DNA of 11,311 nucleotides from assembly GCA_937897315.1 (NCBI GenBank), contig CALCNS010000112.1, positions 1 to 11,311 on the forward strand, written 5' to 3'. The notes beneath the pieces are model-generated. The model was given only the letters and a program-made list of their open reading frames with translations. It was not told the origin of the DNA and did not search any database. A program made the translations under genes and the position numbers. Source of the stretch: an uncultured Bacillota bacterium. Its GTDB lineage: Bacteria > Bacillota > JAAYKD01. Below, piece after piece: positions 5,980 to 11,311 of the stretch (position 1 is the first letter of the stretch; the number at the start of each line of letters is the position of its first letter).

Positions 5980-7422
5980 ATGAACAAGGAGCGTCTGTAT
6001 GATCTAATCGAGGGCAAAAGACTGCAATGGACTACCCTAAGTGACTTCATTTGGGATCATCCGGAAACCCGTTTCCAGGAAATTCAATCTTCCGCAGCTT
6101 TACGTGATGCCTTAAAGTCTGAGGGATTTCATGTAGATGATCTGCACTCTGTGATTCCCTGTGCTTTTGTGGGAACTTGGGGCGAAGGGGGCCCGGTGAT
6201 TGGCTTCTTAGGCGAATACGATGCCTTGGGTAGCTTAAGTCAAGTGGCGGGATTAGCAGAACGAAAATCCATTGTACCAGGCGGCCATGGTCATGGTTGC
6301 TGCCATCATGTTCTCGGTGCAGGTGCTTTAGCTGCAGCGGTAGCTTTGCGCGATTATGTAAAAGAGAACCACATTCAGTGTACCATTAAATATTTCGGTT
6401 GCCCTGGCGAAGAGGGCGGATCCGGAAAGGCCTTTATGGCACGAGAAGGGATTTTCAATGGCATTGATGTGGCGATTACCTGGCATGGAAACGCAACCAC
6501 CAACGTATGGACCGGTTCATCCTTAGCCAACATCCAGGTCTATTATAAATTTGTGGGTAGAGCTTCTCATGCTGGTGCGAGCCCTCATTTGGGACGCAGT
6601 GCTCTCGATGCCGTCGAATTGATGAATGTAGGAGTGCAGTATTTGCGTGAACACATCATTACCGAAGCCAGAGTTCATTATGCTTTGATCAATGCCGGTG
6701 GCAAGAGCCCCAATGTAGTTCAACCGGAAGCGGAGGTTTTGTATTTAATCCGTGCTCCCAAGAACCATTTAGTCCAAGATATTTATCAACGTGTTTGCGA
6801 TATTGCTAGAGGTGCTGCTTTGATGACCGGAACCCAATTGACAATCCAAGTCGATAAAGCTTGTTCTAATCTCATCGTCAACGAAACTTTGGAACGCGTA
6901 ATGGCCGATAATTTAAACCAAATCCCCATGCGTGGACCCACCGAAGAAGAAGTTCGCTTCGCTGAAGAAATTCAAAAGACTCTTACCGATGAAGAACGCG
7001 GCGGTACCTTAAAAGCATTGATTAATGTCTATGGTGAAAGAGAAGGAAAGAAGCTGGCAGCAAAACTCATGGTGCATCCGATTTCCTCCATGGTTTTGCC
7101 GTATTTGCCCAATGATAAGAGCTCGTCCGGTTCGACGGATGTATCGGATGTCTCTTGGATCGCCCCCACGGTTCAAGCCAGAGTCAGCTGTTATGCGCTC
7201 AACACTCCGGGACACTCTTGGCAGCAAGTGGCACAAGGCAAATTGGCTTGGGCTCACGATGGTATGTTAAATGCAGCGAAAGCCATGGCGGGAGTTGGCT
7301 TAGACTTAGTGCTCCATCCTGAATTACTGAAAGAAGCCAAGGCAGAATTGTTAGAGCGTACCGGTCCGGAGGGTTATATTTGTCCCATCCCGGCTGGAGT
7401 GAATCCTTCTCCCGCGAAGTAA
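5980..7422 (+). CDS. abgB: AbgB-like M20 family amidohydrolase
   Basis: A 480-residue cytoplasmic metallo-amidohydrolase closely resembling E. coli AbgB (481 residues), one subunit of the enzyme that splits p-aminobenzoyl-glutamate, a folate breakdown product. Shared features recalled from AbgB include IWDHPETRF (24-32), FLGEYDALGSLSQ, YFGCPGEEGGSGK, SPHLGRSALDAVELM, NVVQPEAEVLYLIRAP and the C-terminus CPIPAGVNPSPAK. Expected metal site: C107 and H109 in HGHGCCHH, general base E144 and ligand E145, H169 in TWHGN and H412 in PGHSWQ. The usual HGCGHN/D is HGCCHH here. No AbgA or AbgT is encoded nearby, so it may act alone or on another N-acyl amino acid or dipeptide. ATG 5980 is chosen over GTG 5971 because AAAGGAG (5965-5971) is 8 bases upstream. 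No convincing promoter was found; read-through from the M18 gene is possible. Confidence 0.9.
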   Translation: MNKERLYDLIEGKRLQWTTLSDFIWDHPETRFQEIQSSAALRDALKSEGFHVDDLHSVIPCAFVGTWGEGGPVIGFLGEYDALGSLSQVAGLAERKSIVPGGHGHGCCHHVLGAGALAAAVALRDYVKENHIQCTIKYFGCPGEEGGSGKAFMAREGIFNGIDVAITWHGNATTNVWTGSSLANIQVYYKFVGRASHAGASPHLGRSALDAVELMNVGVQYLREHIITEARVHYALINAGGKSPNVVQPEAEVLYLIRAPKNHLVQDIYQRVCDIARGAALMTGTQLTIQVDKACSNLIVNETLERVMADNLNQIPMRGPTEEEVRFAEEIQKTLTDEERGGTLKALINVYGEREGKKLAAKLMVHPISSMVLPYLPNDKSSSGSTDVSDVSWIAPTVQARVSCYALNTPGHSWQQVAQGKLAWAHDGMLNAAKAMAGVGLDLVLHPELLKEAKAELLERTGPEGYICPIPAGVNPSPAK

Positions 7423-7448
7423 AATCTTTGTTGGAAAGGACGAAGGGT

Positions 7449-7961
7449 ATGAGTTTTTACCAGTTAACCAAAGACCGGTATTCTTTGAGGAAGTTTTCCG
7501 ACAAACCGGTAGAAGAGACTGTTTTGAATCAAATCTTGGAAACCGGACGCACCGCACCCAGTGCCAAGAATTTGCAGCCACATCGGATTGTTGTGATACA
7601 AAGCCCAGAAGCCTTGACGGTGTTAAGGGGATTGACGCGAAATGCGTTTAATGCACCCGTCGTGTTATTGCTTTGTGGTGTCCCCGCCGAAGGTTGGGTC
7701 AATCCGTTTAATCAGCGCAACTCCACCGAAATGGATGTCAGTATTGTGACCACGCAAATCATGCTGCAGGCTACCGAGTTGGGCTTAGGAACCACTTGGG
7801 CTTGTTGGTTTGATACCGAGGCGGTGAAGTCTTTGTTGGATTTACCGGCAGGGTGGGAGCCATATGTGCTGCTTCCCCTGGGATATCCAGCGGAGGATGC
7901 CAAGCCATCGGGGCAACACGAACTGAGAAAACCACTTTCTGAAACCGTAATACACAAATAA
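7449..7961 (+). CDS. Nitroreductase family protein
   Basis: A 170-residue cytoplasmic FMN-dependent oxidoreductase, normally a homodimer using NAD(P)H to reduce nitro compounds, quinones or similar substrates. Motifs: DRYSLRKFSDKPV (9-21), whose Arg/Ser residues bind the FMN phosphate in the family; GRTAPSAKNLQPHRIVVI (33-50), the central family signature; and LGLGTTWACWFD (111-122), near the flavin. It is at the short end of the family, like many clostridial members. ATG 7449 fits the family N-terminus and has AAAGGA 8 bases upstream; a longer reading from 7380 would overlap the AbgB-like gene and add 23 non-family residues. It starts 26 bases after that gene and ends 16 bases before the GDPD, so it is probably in one operon with both. 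The physiological substrate is unknown. Confidence 0.92.
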   Translation: MSFYQLTKDRYSLRKFSDKPVEETVLNQILETGRTAPSAKNLQPHRIVVIQSPEALTVLRGLTRNAFNAPVVLLLCGVPAEGWVNPFNQRNSTEMDVSIVTTQIMLQATELGLGTTWACWFDTEAVKSLLDLPAGWEPYVLLPLGYPAEDAKPSGQHELRKPLSETVIHK

Positions 7962-7977
7962 TGTAGGGGGTGGTGTG

Positions 7978-8730
7978 ATGCCGTTCAGAATTCATAAAGA
8001 TCATTGGACGTATCGTATACCCATTGCTCATCGTGGTCTGCATGATGCCAATAAACCCGAGAACTCCTTGGCTGCTTTTTCTGCCGCCGTGAAGGCAGGG
8101 TATGCCATAGAATTCGATTTGCATTTATTATCCGATGGGCATTTTGCCGTGTTTCATGATGATGATCTCAAACGTATGACCGGGCAGACCGGAAAAATTC
8201 AGGGACTAACCACCTCACAACTATCTTCTAATTTCTTAAAAGATACGTTGGAAACGATTCCGGAGTTCCGTCAGATGTTGGATTGCGTCGCTGGGCGGGT
8301 GCCTTTGTTGATTGAGATGAAACTGACAGAGAATAACCTCCTCGCAGCCCAAACTCTTCACAATGTGATGAAAGACTACGAACAGAAATACGGTGGAGAA
8401 TTTGTCGTGGAATCTTTCGACCCACGTTTCCTAATGACCCTAAAGCAAGTCGCTCCACAATTCTTGCGAGGTCAGCTGGCTACTCAAAACAGTGGTCATC
8501 CGGAACCGGAAGAGAACCATCGGTTGGCGACTTGCGCCTATAATTACTTGACGGAACCGGATTTCATTGCGTATCACATTGCAGATTTGCCGCTGGAATG
8601 GTTAAGCAAGCTCAGAGCGGAAGGGATGCCTGTTTTGGGCTGGACTGCTCGTAATCAAGAACAGTGGGATAGGGCAACTCCACATTGCGATAATCTCATA
8701 TTTGAAAATCTGAAGCCGGAGATTCGTTGA
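7978..8730 (+). CDS. Glycerophosphodiester phosphodiesterase
   Basis: A 250-residue enzyme of the GDPD family that hydrolyses glycerophosphodiesters, from phospholipid turnover, to glycerol-3-phosphate and an alcohol. It lacks a signal peptide and membrane segments, so it is cytoplasmic. Family residues: IAHRGLHDANKPENSL with catalytic H18, R19 and E28; AIEFDLHLLSDG with metal ligands E45 and D47; VFHDDDLKRMTG with catalytic H60; then PLLIEMK, FVVESFDPRFL and, near the end, GMPVLGWTARN. The set is complete for a TIM-barrel GDPD of the usual length. ATG 7978 is preferred over GTG 7975 because AGGGGG lies 7 bases upstream. Only one base separates its stop from the next start, so the following gene is very likely co-translated. 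Confidence 0.94.
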   Translation: MPFRIHKDHWTYRIPIAHRGLHDANKPENSLAAFSAAVKAGYAIEFDLHLLSDGHFAVFHDDDLKRMTGQTGKIQGLTTSQLSSNFLKDTLETIPEFRQMLDCVAGRVPLLIEMKLTENNLLAAQTLHNVMKDYEQKYGGEFVVESFDPRFLMTLKQVAPQFLRGQLATQNSGHPEPEENHRLATCAYNYLTEPDFIAYHIADLPLEWLSKLRAEGMPVLGWTARNQEQWDRATPHCDNLIFENLKPEIR

Positions 8731-8731
8731 C

Positions 8732-9253
8732 ATGTTAACGGAACAACTGGTGGAGATTCTATGCATCCATAATCAGAGATATCCTCGCTGGCAGCCTCAA
8801 GACAGTCTTAAGCTCCTGCATCAAGCCGAGTTTGGTGGAGGACATCTGATTATCAACCCCGCAGAGAACGAGCGATATCTACGGGAAGAATGGCATAAGC
8901 AAAACAAAGATGCCTCACATTTGTTTTTGGAAGAAGTAGGCAATGACTACTTTCGCGTGTATCTTTCGGCGTATAAAGGCAAGGGTGGGAAACCGGAGAG
9001 GTTGCAACGAGCCTTTCTGCTATCTTCTCAAGTAGAAAGAGTGAAGGAAACATCGTCCATCGAAGAGGACTTAAATTGCTTATTGCAGTGCGCCAAACAG
9101 GGTTGTTTCCACTATGCGTGGAGCGATTTGGAGCGGGAGATTCAGCGATTTCAAGCATCTGGGTCTGCGATGCTTCGTCATAGCCCTGTCTACAGGGAAT
9201 TGTATCAACCCTCTTATCGGGTTATTCATCGTCAATTTTTACACCTATTATAG
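8732..9253 (+). CDS. Conserved-looking protein of unknown function
   Basis: A 173-residue soluble protein with no signal peptide or membrane segment; I do not recognise the family. Visible features: an N-terminal helix (LTEQLVEILCIHNQRYP), then LLHQAEFGGGHLI with a glycine triplet before histidine (38-50 region), a basic AYKGKGGKPERLQRAFLL segment, a cysteine pair in LLQCAKQGCFHYAW, and a C-terminal block rich in His, Arg and Tyr (MLRHSPVYRELYQPSYRVIHRQ). The regular spacing of Y, R and H there suggests an anion- or nucleotide-binding surface, but that is speculation. It begins one base after the GDPD stop (CGGAG about 10 bases upstream of its ATG) and ends just before a terminator, so it is the last gene of the 5980-9253 cluster. 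Codon use looks like its neighbours, with no sign of transfer. Confidence 0.78.
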   Translation: MLTEQLVEILCIHNQRYPRWQPQDSLKLLHQAEFGGGHLIINPAENERYLREEWHKQNKDASHLFLEEVGNDYFRVYLSAYKGKGGKPERLQRAFLLSSQVERVKETSSIEEDLNCLLQCAKQGCFHYAWSDLEREIQRFQASGSAMLRHSPVYRELYQPSYRVIHRQFLHLL

Positions 9254-9258
9254 AAAAG

Positions 9259-9285
9259 GCTGCTCCTTTCGGGGAGCAGCTCTTT
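9259..9285. terminator. Bidirectional intrinsic terminator between convergent genes
   Basis: GCTGCTCC (9259-9266) and GGAGCAGC (9273-9280) form an 8-bp GC-rich stem with a 6-base loop. It is followed on the plus strand by TCTTTT and on the minus strand by CCTTTT, so it can stop both the 5980-9253 cluster and the MATE gene. It fills nearly all of the 42 bases between the two genes. Confidence 0.85.
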
Positions 9286-9295
9286 TGCTAAATTT

Positions 9296-10672
9296 CTAAA
9301 TTTCCGGGTCGATGTGTTGAGACATCATTTTTTGTCGTATTACGGCTTTGTCTTTCCATTTACCTGTGAAGTATCGGAAGACGGGAATAATGGCACCCAC
9401 ACACCAGCCAATGGGCAAGCTCATCCAAATACCTCGGTATCCCAAGGAGGTGGAGGACAAAGTGTAGGCAGCGATGACACGCACAGCCAAGTTGAGCATG
9501 GTTGCATACATAGGAACCGTGGTATCACCGGCTCCTCTTAAGACGCCATTGAAGATAAACATGGTACCAAAAACCAAGTAAAAAACAGAAACCGTCTTCA
9601 TGTAATCGACACCTTGTCGAATGACTTCACTTTCCGAGGCGTCAATGAATACTTGAATTAAATAAGGTCCTGCCACAAAGACCACCACAGACATCGTGAC
9701 GGTAATAATCGCCATGATTTTCAAAGCGGCTATGAGCCCGGCTTGCACACGATCCACGCGGTTTGCACCTAGATTTTGTCCGGTATAAGTAGAGACCGAC
9801 ATGCTTAAATTCATCGCCGGCATATTGGCCAAAGAATCGAGCCGACCGGCAGCGGTGAACGCAGCCATGGTGATGGGACCAAAGGAATTGACCAAACCCT
9901 GAACGGCAATCATCCCGGTAGAGGCTAGGGTTTGTTGGATAGAGCTGGGAATCCCCAACTTGACCATGGTCAAAAACAATTCCTTATCGAAGATAAATTC
10001 ACTGGGTTTCAAAGCCAACAAAGGAACTTTTCTGTAAATATACACAATACATAGTATGGCGGAGACGCTTTGAGCAATGATGGTAGCCCATGCCACGCCT
10101 GCCACTCCCCAACCAAATTGAGCGACAAAAAGGATATCGAGGAATATATTGACGAAGGTGGCTACGATAAGAAAGTATAAGGGAGTTTTGGAATCGCCTA
10201 AGGAACGCAGGATTCCGGAAAAGGCATTGTACGCGAACATGGCGATTAACCCGCTGAAAAAGATGCGCATGTAAGTCGCCGAGTCGTTAAAGACTTCCAC
10301 GGGAGTATTGAGCATGGTTAAAATCCAACGGCTCAAGGATAAACCCAAAATGGTGACGAGAATGGCTGCGATGCCCTGAAAGATGAGAGCAGTGGAGATC
10401 GCTCTTTTGACCTTGTCCATTTGTTTCGCACCATATAGCTGTGAAATAATAATGCCGCCACCCATGGTCAAACCCATTATCATGGAAATCAACAGCATAA
10501 TAATCGGGAAGCTTGAGCCTACTGCGGCGAGGGCATTAGCTCCGACGTATCGTCCAACCACCACAGAATCGACCATATTATAGAGCTGTTGAAAGATGTT
10601 ACCGATGAGCATGGGAATCGCAAAGGAAAAAATTAGTTTCATAGGATTCCCCTGAGTCATATCTTTAAGCAT
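9296..10672 (-). CDS. MATE family efflux transporter
   Basis: A 458-residue integral membrane protein of the MATE family, which exports cationic or toxic small molecules in exchange for Na+ or H+. It shows about twelve hydrophobic segments in two homologous halves. The N-terminus has the classic family run (IFSFAIPMLIGNIFQQLYNM, then VDSVVVGRYVGANALAAVGS), repeated in pattern after the middle (LGIPSSIQQTLASTGMIAVQ). Other typical parts are GFISG-like FFSGLIAMFAYNAFSGILRS, GDSKTPLYFLIVATFVNIFLD and, in the second half, NGVLRGAGDTTVPMYATMLN. Length and layout are standard for bacterial members, and no break is seen. ATG 10672 has AAAGGAG 7 bases upstream. It is transcribed alone from its own promoter and converges on the previous cluster across a shared terminator. 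The substrate cannot be predicted. Confidence 0.95.
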   Translation of the reverse strand: MLKDMTQGNPMKLIFSFAIPMLIGNIFQQLYNMVDSVVVGRYVGANALAAVGSSFPIIMLLISMIMGLTMGGGIIISQLYGAKQMDKVKRAISTALIFQGIAAILVTILGLSLSRWILTMLNTPVEVFNDSATYMRIFFSGLIAMFAYNAFSGILRSLGDSKTPLYFLIVATFVNIFLDILFVAQFGWGVAGVAWATIIAQSVSAILCIVYIYRKVPLLALKPSEFIFDKELFLTMVKLGIPSSIQQTLASTGMIAVQGLVNSFGPITMAAFTAAGRLDSLANMPAMNLSMSVSTYTGQNLGANRVDRVQAGLIAALKIMAIITVTMSVVVFVAGPYLIQVFIDASESEVIRQGVDYMKTVSVFYLVFGTMFIFNGVLRGAGDTTVPMYATMLNLAVRVIAAYTLSSTSLGYRGIWMSLPIGWCVGAIIPVFRYFTGKWKDKAVIRQKMMSQHIDPEI

Positions 10673-10697
10673 ATGTCATCTCCTTTAAGAGCGAATT

Positions 10698-10742
10698 TTA
10701 CTGTAATAAAAGTAATATACCACAATACGGTAAAAAAGGGAA
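10698..10742 (-). promoter_or_regulatory. Probable MATE promoter with overlapping inverted repeats
   Basis: On the minus strand TGGTATATT (10722-10714) is an extended -10 element. The -35 at 17 bases (TTCCCT) is poor, which fits extended -10 promoters or an activator. Two inverted repeats cover it: TACC-N7-GGTA (10718-10732) and TTACT-N8-AGTAA (10698-10715). Either could be the operator of a regulator that is not encoded in this window. Confidence 0.45.
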
Positions 10743-10765
10743 GGATTTCATAAAAAATTCATAAA

Positions 10766-10778
10766 GTGACGAGGTCAC
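10766..10778. repeat. Perfect inverted repeat GTGAC-GAG-GTCAC
   Basis: A 5-bp perfect inverted repeat with a 3-base centre, located 12 bases upstream of the thioredoxin -35 hexamer. A direct repeat TTCATAAA (10747-10754 and 10758-10765, 11-base period) precedes it immediately. The placement suits an activator or repressor site for the thioredoxin gene; no regulator family is recognised. Confidence 0.4.
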
Positions 10779-10789
10779 AGAAGCACCTC

Positions 10790-10818
10790 TTGCATTTTTC
10801 ACTGATATTCGTTATGAT
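10790..10818 (+). promoter_or_regulatory. Sigma-A promoter for thioredoxin
   Basis: -35 TTGCAT (10790-10795), an exact 17-base spacer and -10 TATGAT (10813-10818) give a strong vegetative promoter. Transcription should start near 10825, leaving a leader of about 70 bases that contains a small inverted repeat GTCTA-TGC-TAGAC (10841-10853). Confidence 0.78.
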
Positions 10819-10895
10819 ATTGGTGATGAGTTATTCCGTGGTCTATGCTAGACAATGTGTTGACCCGTAGCTCCCAAGATGAAAGGGGAAAGAAC

Positions 10896-11231
10896 ATGAT
10901 TTATAATTTAACCGATGCCAATTTTGAAAAAGAAGCGTTGCAGTCGGATCTTCCTGTATTTGTGGATTTCTGGGCGACTTGGTGTGGTCCCTGTCGTATG
11001 GTAGCACCGGTGGTAGAAGCCATTGCGGAAGAATACGATGGAAAATTGAAGGTATGCAAACTGGATGTGGATGCGAACCCACAAACCGCCGGGTCCTTCC
11101 AAATTCAAAGCATTCCGACCATGATGCTGATTACCACCAATCCGGAAACCAAAGAAAAAGAAGCACGTGCCATTGTTGGGTACCGCCCCAAAGATGAACT
11201 GAAAGAAATTCTCGATCGCTTTATCAAATAA
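10896..11231 (+). CDS. trxA: Thioredoxin
   Basis: A 111-residue cytoplasmic thiol-disulfide reductant that keeps protein thiols reduced and feeds enzymes such as ribonucleotide reductase and peroxiredoxins, itself reduced by thioredoxin reductase. It has the complete fold: FVDFWATWCGPCRMVAPVVE with active-site C30 and C33, the charged KLDVDANP segment, and the cis-proline P74 in IQSIPTMML. It departs slightly from standard thioredoxins after the cis-proline, where the usual short turn is replaced by a longer charged stretch (TTNPETKEKEARAIVGYRP) before the final helix. ATG 10896 is chosen because AAAGGGGA lies 6-7 bases upstream; a longer reading from 10845 would add 17 unrelated residues starting within the leader. 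It has its own promoter. No clear terminator follows. Confidence 0.97.
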   Translation: MIYNLTDANFEKEALQSDLPVFVDFWATWCGPCRMVAPVVEAIAEEYDGKLKVCKLDVDANPQTAGSFQIQSIPTMMLITTNPETKEKEARAIVGYRPKDELKEILDRFIK

Positions 11232-11257
11232 GATGGAACAAAAAGCAGGTCTCTAAA

Positions 11258-11311
11258 TGAACTGCTACCCGTCAAGAGGACACTGAAATAAAATAAGGAT
11301 TACACGGCACG
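11258..11311. mobile_element. Possible end of an IS3-type insertion sequence, cut by the window edge
   Basis: From 11258 the sequence reads TGAACTGCTACCCGTCAAG, then AGGACACTGAAATAAAA. This resembles the terminal inverted repeats of IS3-family (IS150-like) elements of Firmicutes, which commonly begin TG and carry a CCC...AAG..GGACA core followed by A-rich sequence. Neither the transposase genes nor the other end is in the window, so the call rests on recalled resemblance only. Confidence 0.35.

Noticed and set aside
10771..10800. GAGGT...ACCTC followed by TTGCATTTTT as a terminator
   Set aside because: The stem is only 5 bp, it has no gene upstream to terminate, and the T-rich part is the thioredoxin promoter.
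10845..10895. A longer thioredoxin start
   Set aside because: The 17 extra residues are unrelated to thioredoxins, and the good ribosome binding site precedes 10896.
1..11311. CRISPR arrays, tRNA or rRNA genes, or a defence system
   Set aside because: No regularly spaced repeats, no cloverleaf or rRNA sequence, and no defence-type genes were seen.

Overview
The window looks like chromosomal DNA from an anaerobic, amino-acid- or peptide-using Firmicute (Bacillota, Clostridia-like). The grounds are strong GGAGG-type ribosome binding sites, sigma-A promoters, a Gram-positive style lipoprotein signal, an oxygen-sensitive PflX/PflA-like radical SAM protein, a YegS/BmrU-type lipid kinase, and several peptidases and amidohydrolases. 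The species cannot be named from sequence alone.

Layout. 1-1748 (minus): a type II L-asparaginase and an M24 (Xaa-Pro) peptidase whose stop and start codons overlap; the peptidase runs off the left edge. 1749-1894: a divergent intergenic region with nested inverted repeats. 1895-5680 (plus): a small lipoprotein, a radical SAM protein, a diacylglycerol-kinase-like lipid kinase and an M18 aminopeptidase, tightly packed and probably largely co-transcribed. 5681-5979: a long intergenic region that on the minus strand carries a promoter, a GC-rich hairpin-rich stretch and an intrinsic terminator, best read as an independently transcribed structured RNA of about 210 nt. 5980-9253 (plus): an AbgB-like M20 amidohydrolase, a small nitroreductase, a glycerophosphodiester phosphodiesterase and an unassigned 173-residue protein, ended by a hairpin terminator shared with the convergent minus-strand MATE exporter (9296-10672). 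10673-10895: divergent regulatory region. 10896-11231 (plus): thioredoxin. The last about 55 bases resemble the end of an IS3-type insertion sequence.

Working together. Four metallo- or amide-hydrolases (M24, asparaginase, M18, M20) point to peptide and amino acid breakdown. The lipid kinase and the GDPD concern phospholipid turnover. The nitroreductase, MATE pump and thioredoxin fit redox and toxic-compound handling. These are mostly ordinary housekeeping or accessory functions. The one real candidate for something undescribed is the minus-strand RNA at about 5679-5887, which I could not assign to a known RNA family.
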